Shown here one piece after another: positions 43,971 to 52,327 of a DNA stretch of 64,000 bases. The first letter of the stretch is position 1; each line of letters starts with the position of its first letter. The translations under genes and the position numbers were made by a program. This stretch comes from an uncultured Roseicyclus sp. (GTDB lineage Bacteria; Pseudomonadota; Alphaproteobacteria; Rhodobacterales; Rhodobacteraceae): positions 902,501-966,500 of the forward strand of contig CANLEH010000001.1 of the NCBI GenBank assembly GCA_947489665.1, read 5' to 3'. The notes under the pieces were generated by a model. That model did no database searches. It saw only the letters and a list, made by a program, of their open reading frames with translations, and was not told the origin of the DNA.

Positions 43971-44195
43971 ATGAAGCCTGTTGTCACGCAATCGATCGAG
44001 GATTGGTCCGGGCAGCGCTGCGTGGATGTGCGCCGCCACCCTGATGGGCTGTTTTCCTGGGCAGAGTGCCGACGGGACCCGGAAGACAGCCATGGCTGGC
44101 GCTATCTGGGGCTTGGCGCGGAGGGCTTTGCATCGGAAGATGCGGCGTTGGCCGATGCGCGGGCCAAGGTGGACTGGATGGAGGATGGGGCATGA
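43971..44195 (+). CDS. Small conserved protein in the riboflavin operon
   Basis: A 74-residue protein with DWSGQRCVDVRRHPDG and a C-terminal ARAKVDWMED. No family recognised. An ATG at 43926 is in frame. Its TGA overlaps the next gene's ATG (ATGA), so the two are coupled. Placed between ribE and ribB, so a flavin-related or linked role is possible but unproven. Confidence 0.65.
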   Translation: MKPVVTQSIEDWSGQRCVDVRRHPDGLFSWAECRRDPEDSHGWRYLGLGAEGFASEDAALADARAKVDWMEDGA

Positions 44196-44749
44196 TCGGA
44201 CATAATGGCGGGCCGTCGATGGAGGCAGGCTTTGGCTTTCGGCGTGTGGCCTGGACCCGGGCGCGCACGGCCTTGTTGCCGAGCCTGCCGCTGGAAGTGG
44301 TGCGGTTGCGGTTGAAACGGGCCGAGCGGCTGGGATTGCCCTATAAGACCTACGCCACGATCCGCGCAGTGTCGGGTCGGGATATCGTTGGGTTCCTCTT
44401 CTCCGACAACGCGTTGGGCATGGGGCGCGGCACGACTGTGCCGCAGGCCGCCCAGGCCAGATTGGGTGCGTTGGAGGGGGAAGCGGCCCGGTTGGCCGCT
44501 GTCCACCTGCCTAAAGATCCGGCGGAGGTTTTTGCGCAGGGCGGGTTCGATGCAGTCGGTCGCGCACCCGGTCTATCGGCGCCCTGGCGCGCCGCGCGGG
44601 AGGCCTTGCGCGGGTTGGCGCGGGAGGCGGAGGTCCCGCTTGACGGACTTGTCGTAGTCGCCGCGACGGCGCTGGAGCGGGAATGGTCGGCCACGGCCGG
44701 TTTTGCCGGCACGATCCCGCATCATGTGATCCTGCCAGAGGCGGCGTGA
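44192..44749 (+). CDS. Uncharacterised protein in the riboflavin operon
   Basis: A 185-residue protein. The N-terminus IGHNGGPSMEAGFGFRR recurs in small alphaproteobacterial proteins, often with DUF-type annotation. The middle includes LKRAERLGLPYKTYATIRAV, suggestive of a helix-turn-helix. Function not recognised. Start ATG at 44192 overlaps the previous stop. Followed by ribB after 72 bp. Confidence 0.65.
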   Translation: MIGHNGGPSMEAGFGFRRVAWTRARTALLPSLPLEVVRLRLKRAERLGLPYKTYATIRAVSGRDIVGFLFSDNALGMGRGTTVPQAAQARLGALEGEAARLAAVHLPKDPAEVFAQGGFDAVGRAPGLSAPWRAAREALRGLAREAEVPLDGLVVVAATALEREWSATAGFAGTIPHHVILPEAA

Positions 44750-44821
44750 CGCAGCGCCTCTCTGGCCATTCCGGGGGCGTTGGATTATCTGCCCCCTGAT
44801 GACGCGCGAGAGGATGCATCC

Positions 44822-45952
44822 ATGAGCCAAGCCTTCGAAGAGCCGGGCCCCGTTGAACGGGATTGGTCCGACGCGATTTCCTCGGTTGATGAGATCCTTG
44901 AGGATGCCGCGAACGGAAAGATGTTCATCCTCGTGGACCACGAGGATCGCGAGAATGAGGGCGATCTGGTGATCCCGGCGCAATGGGCGACGCCGGATGT
45001 GATCAACTTCATGGCAACCCATGGCCGTGGCTTGATCTGCCTGTCGATGACAAGCGACCGCATCGACCAGCTGGGCCTCGGCCTGATGAGCACCAACAAT
45101 TCCTCGCGCCATGAGACGGCGTTTACGACCTCGATCGAGGCGCGCGAGGGGGTGACGACGGGCATTTCCGCCGCGGATCGCGCGCGGACGGTGCAGGTGG
45201 CGATTGATGCCTCCAAGGGCGCCGCCGACATCGCGACGCCGGGCCATGTCTTCCCGTTGCGCGCCAAGGATGGCGGTGTGCTGGTGCGGGCGGGGCATAC
45301 GGAAGCGGCTGTGGATATCAGTCGCCTTGCGGGGCTGACCCCGGCGGGCGTGATCTGTGAGATCATGAACGAAGACGGTTCCATGGCACGGCTGCCGGAT
45401 TTGGTGGCCTTTGCGCAGCGCCATAACCTCAAGATCGGCACCATCAGTGACTTGATCGCGTACCGCCGCCGCCACGACAACCTTGTGAAAGTGCGCCAGG
45501 AAGAGGTCATCACCTCGGAATTCGGCGGCGACTGGACGATGCGGATCTACACCGACGAGACGCAAGGCGCGGAGCATATCGTGCTGATGAAGGGCGATAT
45601 CTCGGGTGACGATCCCGTTTTGGTGCGGATGCACGCGATGGACCCGTTGCTGGACGTGATTGGCACAGGGCCCAAGGGCAGGGCGCAGGAGTTTCACGAC
45701 GCAATGCGCCTGATCGCCGAGGAAGGGCGTGGCGTGCTGGTGCTGCTACGCGATCTGACGATGAAGCTTGTGGTGGACGATGAAGTCTCACCCCAGACGC
45801 TGCGGCAATACGGGTTGGGCGCACAGATCCTGAGCTCGCTCGGCCTGAGCGATATGATCCTGCTAACCAATTCGCCGAAACCGAAGGTTGTGGGCTTGGA
45901 TGCTTATGGCCTGTCGATAGTTGGGACACGCAAAATCTCGGAGCTTGGCTGA
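44822..45952 (+). CDS. ribB: 3,4-dihydroxy-2-butanone 4-phosphate synthase with degenerate GTP cyclohydrolase II domain
   Basis: A 376-residue RibBA-type fusion. The N-terminal half carries DHEDRENEGDL, THGRGLICL and AGHTEAAVDIS for DHBP synthesis from ribulose 5-phosphate. In the C-terminal half the region that should hold three zinc cysteines reads VRMHAMDPLLDVIG, with none. The GTP cyclohydrolase II activity is therefore very likely lost, and a separate RibA would be needed. Its TGA overlaps the ribH start (TGATG). Confidence 0.93.
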   Translation: MSQAFEEPGPVERDWSDAISSVDEILEDAANGKMFILVDHEDRENEGDLVIPAQWATPDVINFMATHGRGLICLSMTSDRIDQLGLGLMSTNNSSRHETAFTTSIEAREGVTTGISAADRARTVQVAIDASKGAADIATPGHVFPLRAKDGGVLVRAGHTEAAVDISRLAGLTPAGVICEIMNEDGSMARLPDLVAFAQRHNLKIGTISDLIAYRRRHDNLVKVRQEEVITSEFGGDWTMRIYTDETQGAEHIVLMKGDISGDDPVLVRMHAMDPLLDVIGTGPKGRAQEFHDAMRLIAEEGRGVLVLLRDLTMKLVVDDEVSPQTLRQYGLGAQILSSLGLSDMILLTNSPKPKVVGLDAYGLSIVGTRKISELG

Positions 45953-46491
45953 TGGCGGGACATTCTGACAACGATCTTGGATTGCCGGAGTTTGACCGCC
46001 CGGTGAAGGTCGCGATTGTGATTGCGCCCTATTACACCGCAATCTCGCAGGCGCAGATTGCGGCCGCGACGGCTGTGCTGGAGCGTGCGGGCGTGGCCCA
46101 TGAGGTGATCGAAGTGCCCGGCTCGCTTGAGGTGCCAACGGCGATATCGATTGCACATCGGATGAGCAATTTCGACGGGTTCGTGGCCCTTGGCTGTGTG
46201 ATCCGTGGGGCGACCTCGCATTACGATGTGGTGGTCAACGAAAGCTCCCGTGCGCTGACCATGTTGGGCCTGCAGGGCGTGTGCATCGGCAACGGGATCA
46301 TCACGGTCGAGAACCGCGAACAGGCTGAGGAGCGGGCGGACGGCGCGCGCCTCAACACCGCGGGTGGTGCGGCGGAAGCAGCGCTGCACCTTATCGCGCT
46401 GACCCGCAAATACGGCCAGCCGAAGGGCAATCTGGGCTTCAAGCCGCGTGGCACAATCGAGATAGCAGATGATGGATCGGCCAAGGCATGA
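45952..46491 (+). CDS. ribH: 6,7-dimethyl-8-ribityllumazine synthase
   Basis: A 179-residue lumazine synthase. VIAPYYTAISQAQI, EVPGSLEVPTAI, GCVIRGATSHYDVV and IITVENREQAEERA match the substrate-binding loops. The C-terminal tail (KPRGTIEIADDGSAKA) is slightly extended. Coupled to ribB before it and nusB after it (ATGA). Confidence 0.97.
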   Translation: MAGHSDNDLGLPEFDRPVKVAIVIAPYYTAISQAQIAAATAVLERAGVAHEVIEVPGSLEVPTAISIAHRMSNFDGFVALGCVIRGATSHYDVVVNESSRALTMLGLQGVCIGNGIITVENREQAEERADGARLNTAGGAAEAALHLIALTRKYGQPKGNLGFKPRGTIEIADDGSAKA

Positions 46492-46973
46492 GCGACGACA
46501 AACCCAAAGGCCCAAGCCGGGAAGAGAAAAAACAGATGCGGTCTGCTGCGCGGCTTTATGCGGTGCAGGCGCTCTTTCAGATGGAGCATTCGGACCAGTC
46601 GCTTGATGCCGTGCGAGGCGAGTTCGAAACCCACCGCTTTGGCGCAACCTATGATGGCGAGGAAATGGCAGAGGGCGATGTGGACCTGTTCCGCAAAACG
46701 CTTGAAGATGCCGTTGAACGGCAGGCCAAGATCGACCAAATGACCGATCGCGCGTTGGTGGCCAAATGGCCCATCAACCGCATTGACCCCACCCTGCGCG
46801 CCCTGTTTCGCGCCGCAGGGGCAGAGTTGGTGGAGGGCAAAGCCCCGCCAAAGGTTGTGATCACCGAGTTCGTCGACGTGGCGCGCGCCTTCTTTCCGGA
46901 GGGCAAGGAAGCGAAGTTCGTCAACGCCGTGCTCGACCACATGGCGCGTGAGGCAAAGCCCGAGGCGTTCTAA
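46488..46973 (+). CDS. nusB: Transcription antitermination factor NusB
   Basis: A 161-residue helical factor that joins NusE on boxA RNA for rRNA antitermination. ARLYAVQALFQME and the C-terminal NRIDPTLRALFRAAGAEL and EFVDVARAFFPEGKEAKFVN are typical. Follows ribH in the usual ribH-nusB order. Confidence 0.97.
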   Translation: MSDDKPKGPSREEKKQMRSAARLYAVQALFQMEHSDQSLDAVRGEFETHRFGATYDGEEMAEGDVDLFRKTLEDAVERQAKIDQMTDRALVAKWPINRIDPTLRALFRAAGAELVEGKAPPKVVITEFVDVARAFFPEGKEAKFVNAVLDHMAREAKPEAF

Positions 46974-46979
46974 CGGCAG

Positions 46980-47777
46980 TCACTCGCTCGCGGTTTCATC
47001 TTCACTTGGGTCGTAGACCATACGGTACTCCGCCAACTCTTCAGGCAGCAGCACATAGATCGCCTCAGGCGGCGTGCTGAGCGCGTGTTGCATGACGCGC
47101 ACGTCGACCCCCATGGCGTCCAGATGCGCCATCACATCGGCTTGGCCGCGCTGGATGTCTTCCACGGCCAGAAAGGCCGGCAGGGCGGTGCTTTCACCGA
47201 AATAGTGCTGGTGCACGCCAACCATCGCGCTGTCTGGAACGGTGCGTGCGACCCCTCCGGCGAGGATATAGGGGCAGGCCGATAGGCAGATATCGCCATC
47301 TTCCATGACCGTATTCAATTCCGCCTCACGAAGGGCCGCGCCGATAATCAGTGCATCTGTGACCGACCCGCCGGGGGAATGCAGGCGGATTGCGTTCACG
47401 TCATCCGCGCCAGCCAGCCATTCGGTGAACCGTTCCGCATCACCGGGCGCGATGTCGCCCGTGACCAACGCCGTCTCCCCCTCCGCCGTGAACCGAAGGC
47501 GGCTTGGCATATCGCCGGGATCGGGGATGGGAGTTTGCCGGTCGGGGCTGAGCCTTTCGCGGCCAGGCAGATCGCCCGGGCGAAAGCGGCGCACCTGATC
47601 GCCGGGCGCGACAGGCGCGTCCAACGCTGGCGCACGCGGGCCTGTCAAAAGCTGAGGGATAGCGCCAATCAGGTCAGAGCCCGCCAGGACAACCGCCATG
47701 CCGACCTGAAAGCCCAGAATGGCGAGGATCGCGCGCCGCACCGTGAAGCCGCGAGGTGCGTCTGGCGTATCAGTCAT
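46980..47777 (-). CDS. Periplasmic ClpP/crotonase-like serine protease homologue
   Basis: A 265-residue protein with one N-terminal membrane segment (residues 13-33). A ClpP-like fold follows, with LHSPGGSVTDA as the oxyanion region, nucleophile S166 in CLSACPYILAGG, and H189 or H191 in GVHQHYFG as the likely catalytic His. It belongs to the COG3904-type group predicted to be periplasmic. Substrate unknown. Its start overlaps the stop of the coiled-coil membrane protein by 8 bp, so the two are coupled. Confidence 0.8.
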   Translation of the reverse strand: MTDTPDAPRGFTVRRAILAILGFQVGMAVVLAGSDLIGAIPQLLTGPRAPALDAPVAPGDQVRRFRPGDLPGRERLSPDRQTPIPDPGDMPSRLRFTAEGETALVTGDIAPGDAERFTEWLAGADDVNAIRLHSPGGSVTDALIIGAALREAELNTVMEDGDICLSACPYILAGGVARTVPDSAMVGVHQHYFGESTALPAFLAVEDIQRGQADVMAHLDAMGVDVRVMQHALSTPPEAIYVLLPEELAEYRMVYDPSEDETASE

Positions 47778-49098
47778 TGGAGCGCGCGGGCGGATTGGGC
47801 AGGGGGCTCACATTTTCGGCCTGTGCCTCGCGCGGGCGGACGGGTGCACCTGCTTGTTCGACCTGCACTTGGTCGGCGCGGTCGAGTGCCTCCATCTCAC
47901 GCATGGCATGCAGCGCCGCGCGCAGTTCGGCCAATGTCAGGGTGTCTTCAGCGGGCAGGTCGCCTCGCCCGGCGCGGATGGCGCCTTGTGTGACCATCAG
48001 GATCAGGACCAGCACTGCAGGCAACAGGTCAATGGCAATCGCGCCCGCCCAGGAGGGCACGAAATTGCGGGCGTACAGGATCACGGCATCGGCGCTGGAG
48101 ATCGGCGTGTAGGTCACTTCCGGGGGTGCAGGACGCGCGAGAACCTGTTCAGCGGCCTCTTCAAGGGATTCCGCACGCAACGCGAGAACTTGCAAAACGC
48201 TTGAGATGGTTGAGGCCTGCGCGTTCTGTCCAGCCGCGCCAGAGGCGTCGAGTTCCGGTAGAACGACGGAGGCCGACAGATCCTCTGCCGCGCGGTCCAC
48301 CAACGGAGCCACGGACAGTTGGCGCAGGGTCGTGACCAGCCCGGCCAAACGCACCGCATCTTCTGAGAATGCAACCGAGCGCGCCTCAACCGCGCCGGGT
48401 TCCACGATCAGCGCGCGCATGCGCGACAGGATGATATTGCCTTCATCGAAGGCGCTTTCGATCAACTCCGATTGTGCCGCAATTTGCGCCTCCAACGCGG
48501 CCAATTCCTCGGCCTTTTGGCGCAGAACGCGGAAGACCGCGCCGCGACCGGCCAGGCCCGACAGGTCGCCTGCGGCCTCCTGCTCGGACAGATCCTCAAA
48601 CGATTGACGTACGCGCGCCACGTCACGTTGCAGCGCTTGTGCGCTGACAGCTGTGTCATGGGCCTGTTCGAGCGCTTCCTGATAATCTTGGACCGTGCGC
48701 GCAAGGTGCTGTTCCACAGCCGCAGCCCCCGCAAGCGCTGCCGCGTTCAGCCAGGACGACATTGCGATGATCGCAAACGACCCTAGCACCATCGCACCCA
48801 TCAGCTTCAGCTTTGCCGCCGCCGTGCGCATCGCGGGCAAAAGGCGCATCAGGTAGGACCAGAAGACGAAGATGCCGACCGAGACCGCAATCGAGTAAGC
48901 CGCTGCTGCGAAGAACGACAGGGCGCCGGTGTCATCGAGAAGCGACGATACTCCAAGGTAGGTGTAGATCCCCGACGCGGTAGCAAGCACCGCCAAGGCC
49001 GCGCCAGAGAAGCTGTCCAGCCAGCTGAGATGCCCTTGCAACTCGCGCGCATGGGCCAGCCCGTGAGGGTTCGTGTTGGTGCGATGGGAATCGGGCAT
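47770..49098 (-). CDS. Four-helix membrane protein with long coiled-coil region
   Basis: A 442-residue protein. Three N-terminal helices (about residues 29-50, 60-85 and 98-120) lead into an Ala/Glu/Gln-rich coiled-coil region (about 125-330), then a fourth helix (AIDLLPAVLVLILMV) and a Glu/Ala-rich tail. No family recognised. Coupling to the ClpP-like protease suggests substrate or partner. The ATG at 49098 is preferred to 49167. Confidence 0.75.
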   Translation of the reverse strand: MPDSHRTNTNPHGLAHARELQGHLSWLDSFSGAALAVLATASGIYTYLGVSSLLDDTGALSFFAAAAYSIAVSVGIFVFWSYLMRLLPAMRTAAAKLKLMGAMVLGSFAIIAMSSWLNAAALAGAAAVEQHLARTVQDYQEALEQAHDTAVSAQALQRDVARVRQSFEDLSEQEAAGDLSGLAGRGAVFRVLRQKAEELAALEAQIAAQSELIESAFDEGNIILSRMRALIVEPGAVEARSVAFSEDAVRLAGLVTTLRQLSVAPLVDRAAEDLSASVVLPELDASGAAGQNAQASTISSVLQVLALRAESLEEAAEQVLARPAPPEVTYTPISSADAVILYARNFVPSWAGAIAIDLLPAVLVLILMVTQGAIRAGRGDLPAEDTLTLAELRAALHAMREMEALDRADQVQVEQAGAPVRPREAQAENVSPLPNPPARSND

Positions 49099-49279
49099 GG
49101 AAAGGCTTTCTGAAGCTGGGATCCGTTCAATATAACCGGATAGGCCGCACACCCAAGCTGCGTGCACAAAAGGACCTCATCCTCTGCACAAATTTGCGCG
49201 AGCATGCCGATGGGGCCATCTGGCCTCGACGCGTCTGATGCAGCGCGCTACCTTTTCGAGCGTCACGGAAGGTGTTCCC

Positions 49280-49513
49280 ATGCCCAAACATATCGCTTTT
49301 TTGCTGCGCCACGCGGCGATTGGATCGCTGGTCGCGGCTGTGTTCGTCGCCCTGCTTTTGTGGATGAATGTCGCCAACCTTTGGCATCTGGTCACGCATA
49401 CCCGTGAGGGGCCTCTGGCGGTCGCCGTGTTTTGGGTGCTCTGCGCGATCACGTTCGGCTCGGTTCAGATGGGCATCCGCATCATGATGCTATCCGAGCG
49501 GTCGGAGGATTAG
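49280..49513 (+). CDS. Small two-helix membrane protein
   Basis: A 77-residue protein with two transmembrane helices (about 10-30 and 42-62). GGAAGG precedes the ATG at 49280. No family is identified. It is directly followed by a structured RNA candidate. Confidence 0.7.
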   Translation: MPKHIAFLLRHAAIGSLVAAVFVALLLWMNVANLWHLVTHTREGPLAVAVFWVLCAITFGSVQMGIRIMMLSERSED

Positions 49514-49515
49514 GT

Positions 49516-49678
49516 GACGGGGACCACCACAACCGTAGAGGCGTTCATTCCCGAGGACCTGTATGTACAGGTGGGCGCCAGGTAACCGGACCACGGCCCG
49601 GCCAGAGCCAGCTCCCTCGGAATTGCTTAAGGCCACCGGAATATTGCCACAGGTACGAAGAAGGGCAGACCCGTCCCC
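49516..49678 (+). ncRNA. Structured RNA candidate, 6S-like architecture, identity not established
   Basis: No protein frame is convincing in this gap, but the sequence can fold into nested long-range stems. GGGGAC (49519) pairs with GTCCCC (49673), ATTCCCGAGG (49547) with CCTCGGAAT (49615), and inside that ACCTGTA-TG-TACAGGT (49557-49572) is a perfect hairpin. One long interrupted hairpin of about 160 bases fits a 6S-type RNA. I see no SRP, tmRNA or RNase P signatures. No U-rich terminator is visible, and the strand is inferred. It could also be the leader of mmcB. Confidence 0.45.
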
Positions 49679-49741
49679 ACGCCATGTAGGCGGGAAGAGG
49701 CCATGGGGCAAGGGCGCTGCGCGCTTGTAAATGTTCTGTTA

Positions 49742-50215
49742 ATGTTCCATTCTGCCCAGATGGACACGGTGCTTGATCCCCTCGCAAACGCAAAACCTGG
49801 CCAGCTCTTGGCCCGGGGCGTGTGCCGCCATTTGCGCGCCCACGATTTTGTGACGTTGGAGGAATTCACGCCCGAACGTGGCAAGCGGCTGGATGTGATG
49901 GCGCTTGGCCCGAAAGGAGAGCTTTGGGTGATCGAATGCAAATCCTCTCGCGTCGATTTCACCTCGGACGCGAAATGGGAGGGATATCTCGAATGGGGCG
50001 ACCGGTATTTCTGGGCGGTGGATGAGAATTTCCCAACCGAATTGCTGCCCGATGAGACTGGCCTGATCATCGCGGATGGGTATGACGCCGAAATCCTGCG
50101 GTTTGGCCCCGAGACCAAGTTGGCAGGCGCCCGGCGCAAGGCCGTGACACAGAAATTTGCACGTCACGCAGCGCTTCGATTGCACCTTTTGCGCGACCCG
50201 GAACAAGCCCTGTAA
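49742..50215 (+). CDS. mmcB: MmcB-family DNA repair protein (DUF1052)
   Basis: A 157-residue protein with LLARGVCRHLRAHDFVTLEEF, RLDVMALGPKGELWVIECKSSRVDF (a D-ExK nuclease-type motif) and LPDETGLIIADG. MmcB is SOS-inducible in Caulobacter and predicted to be a nuclease. Alternate starts are 49703 and 49760; none has a clear Shine-Dalgarno. Follows the RNA candidate. Confidence 0.85.
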   Translation: MFHSAQMDTVLDPLANAKPGQLLARGVCRHLRAHDFVTLEEFTPERGKRLDVMALGPKGELWVIECKSSRVDFTSDAKWEGYLEWGDRYFWAVDENFPTELLPDETGLIIADGYDAEILRFGPETKLAGARRKAVTQKFARHAALRLHLLRDPEQAL

Positions 50216-50396
50216 CTATGCAAAACACCTGAGCGGCCCAGTTTATTCGGTGCAAAAATGAAGGCCTCTATGCGCATTTGCGCGCAACACAAATACCTGA
50301 AAATTATAGGAAAAAGTTACACGCCAAGGTGATTTCCCAGTGATGACTTCCCGTGGCTAGGACGGGGTGAGATCATTCGCAGTCAGGAAACACACC

Positions 50397-51068
50397 ATGA
50401 AACTCTCTCCCCTCCTTATCGCTTCATTCATCGCCGCTGGCACCGGCGTGTCGGCGCAATCCCTGCAAGACCCGTACGGCTTCGTCTTTGGCGGCGTTAC
50501 GTTTGAAGGCCAATCGGATTTCGACGGCATCATCACGCCGCCGGGCGGCTTGCAGTCGGTCGATACTGACTATGACAGCGGTTTCAACTTTGGCATTGGC
50601 GTCGGCGCAACCATCGCGCCTTCGGTCCGAGCGGAAGTTGAACTGAGCTACACTCAGTCCGATGCCGATCAGATCTTTTTCTCCGGCAATGGGCCGGCGG
50701 CAGAGGTCAATGTCGATGGCGGCATTCGCGCCACAACCCTGTTCGGCAACGTGCTCTACGATTTCGACACAGGCGGACCTTTCACACCCTATGTCGGCGC
50801 GGGCCTTGGGGCAGCTTTTGTTGAGCAGGACCTTGTTTATGGACCCGGCGTGGCGGTGAACGAAGATGACACCGTGTTCGCAGCCCAGTTGATCGCGGGT
50901 GGGTCATACGACCTTAGCGATACGCTCGCACTGACTGCTGACATTCGGTATCGCCGCCTGTTTGATGTGGAGTCGAACCGGTTCAACCCGGCAGGTGTAA
51001 GCACAGGCATTGTGACCGGTGATTACAACGACTTGTCCATGAATGTGGGCCTTCGGTTCAGCTTCTGA
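50397..51068 (+). CDS. Outer-membrane beta-barrel protein
   Basis: A 223-residue protein with a signal ending VSA and alternating strands such as RAEVELSYTQSD and TALADIRYRRLF-type segments. It terminates in VGLRFSF with the C-terminal Phe needed for BAM assembly. Fits the OmpW/OmpA-like eight-stranded small barrels. AGGAAA precedes the ATG at 50397. Function unknown. Confidence 0.85.
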   Translation: MKLSPLLIASFIAAGTGVSAQSLQDPYGFVFGGVTFEGQSDFDGIITPPGGLQSVDTDYDSGFNFGIGVGATIAPSVRAEVELSYTQSDADQIFFSGNGPAAEVNVDGGIRATTLFGNVLYDFDTGGPFTPYVGAGLGAAFVEQDLVYGPGVAVNEDDTVFAAQLIAGGSYDLSDTLALTADIRYRRLFDVESNRFNPAGVSTGIVTGDYNDLSMNVGLRFSF

Positions 51069-51125
51069 ACAAGCCCTTTTGGTGCGAGGCACGGGTCCGA
51101 CTTCACGGTCGGGCCCGAGTGCACT

Positions 51126-51320
51126 CTAACCCTTCTTAGCGGCTTTGCGCGCGGCCGCGGCTGCGGCGCGCAGTTCATCCGCAATTTCTTCCGCCTCCTC
51201 TGGGTCGAAATCCATCGGCAGGTCAATCCCCTCACCTGCAATGTAGATGCGCACCATGCCAAGCGTCGTTGGCCCGATCTGAAGGTCAGCCGCCATTTCG
51301 TTTTCGCTGTTGATGCCCAT
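51126..51320 (-). CDS. DUF6324 family small protein
   Basis: A 64-residue acidic/basic helical protein starting MGINSENEMAADLQIGPT with DFDPEEAEEIADELRAA and a Lys-rich end. It matches DUF6324, common in Rhodobacterales. GGAGA lies before the ATG at 51320. Divergent from the GNAT gene. Function unknown. Confidence 0.75.
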   Translation of the reverse strand: MGINSENEMAADLQIGPTTLGMVRIYIAGEGIDLPMDFDPEEAEEIADELRAAAAAARKAAKKG

Positions 51321-51389
51321 CGCTCGCGTCTCCAAGGTTGCGCAGACGAGGTAGCGCACCGCGCCGCCCAAGTGCAAGAGAAGGGGGCC

Positions 51390-51881
51390 ATGGCTGAGAT
51401 TGAGTTTCGTGACCTCGCGCCCGGAGATGCCGGTTGGCTGATTGAACAGCACGCGACGCTTTACGCGACCGAAGAGGGCTTTGACGCGAGCTTCGAGGCG
51501 TTGGTCGCCCGCATCCTTGCCGATTTCATTGACCACCGGCGCGCGCCGGTCGAGCGTGGCTGGATCGCATGGGACGGCAAGACGCGCCTTGGATCTATCT
51601 TCTGTGTCAAAGGGCCGGATCCGGACACCGCAAAACTGCGCCTGTTCCTGCTTGTCCCCGGCGCGCGGGGAAGGGGGCTTGGCCAGAAACTATTGAGCCT
51701 GTGTCTTGATCATGCCCGTGCGCAGGGCTTCAAACGCATGACGCTCTGGACCCACGAAAGTCACAGGGCCGCCTGCGCGCTCTACGAAAAAGCGGATTTC
51801 ACGTGTGTGTCGTCGAGGCCTGTCCATTCGTTTGGGGTGGACCTTGTGGAACAGGAATGGACCAGGGATTTGACCGCCTGA
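51390..51881 (+). CDS. GNAT family N-acetyltransferase
   Basis: A 163-residue acetyltransferase. The acetyl-CoA motif reads PGARGRGLGQKLLSLCLDHA; the C-terminal HRAACALYEKADFTCVSSR closes the fold. The N-terminal half may contact a MarR-like partner in related proteins, but here no helix-turn-helix is present. Substrate unknown. Confidence 0.85.
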   Translation: MAEIEFRDLAPGDAGWLIEQHATLYATEEGFDASFEALVARILADFIDHRRAPVERGWIAWDGKTRLGSIFCVKGPDPDTAKLRLFLLVPGARGRGLGQKLLSLCLDHARAQGFKRMTLWTHESHRAACALYEKADFTCVSSRPVHSFGVDLVEQEWTRDLTA

Positions 51882-51926
51882 CACCCCTTGCAATCGCTAA
51901 ACCTCGGCGCTATTCCCCGGCGGTGT

Positions 51927-52003
51927 GCCGGCGTAGCTCAGTTGGTTAGAGCGCCTGATTGTGGATCAGGAGGTCCCCCGTTCGAGCCGGGGCGCTGGTA
52001 CCA
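51927..52003 (+). tRNA. tRNA-His (GTG anticodon), CCA encoded
   Basis: Full cloverleaf: acceptor GCCGGCG pairs with CGCTGGT, D-arm AGCTCAGTTGGTTAGAGC, anticodon arm CTGATT-GTG-GATCAG, T-arm CCCCG-TTCGAGC-CGGGG, then ACCA. The base before position 1 is T and the discriminator is A73. So the tRNA lacks G-1, as is characteristic of alphaproteobacterial tRNA-His. Confidence 0.97.
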
Positions 52004-52012
52004 TCCCAACTT

Positions 52013-52327
52013 TCACTCATTTAGATCAAGCGTATCGACCAGTTCGCGTGTGTCCGACGCGTAGACCCGGATCACACCGTCGTCGCCCACCAAAATGGTG
52101 TAGCCGTTAATCACGCTGTATCCGACCGTTTCCACATCTATCGGGAATTCGAACACGTCCGGGTGCACCAGCACTGGGCCTCGATTGTCGCTCAAGCGGA
52201 CCAGCATCAGCAAGATCACCGCGCCGACCCCCAGCACCATCATGACCGTCAGTCCTGTCACCAATGCCTTGAGGAACCGCAGCGACGGCGGTAGGGGAGG
52301 CTCTTGTTCTTCGACAGGCTCGGTCAT
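52013..52327 (-). CDS. DUF6476 family small membrane protein
   Basis: A 104-residue protein with one transmembrane helix (TGLTVMMVLGVGAVILLML) and a periplasmic end with VGYSVINGYTILVGDDG. Fits DUF6476. ATG at 52327 is preferred; 52345 is also in frame. The start codon overlaps the divergent pseudouridine synthase start in CATG. Confidence 0.75.
   Translation of the reverse strand: MTEPVEEQEPPLPPSLRFLKALVTGLTVMMVLGVGAVILLMLVRLSDNRGPVLVHPDVFEFPIDVETVGYSVINGYTILVGDDGVIRVYASDTRELVDTLDLNE

Noticed and set aside
49516-49678. SRP RNA, tmRNA or RNase P RNA in the gap before mmcB
   Set aside because: GGTCAGGTCCGGAAGGAAGC-like, GGTTCGAATC tRNA-like and AGGAAAGTCCGGGCTC-type signatures are absent; GGCGCCAGGTAAC is only a superficial RNase P likeness.
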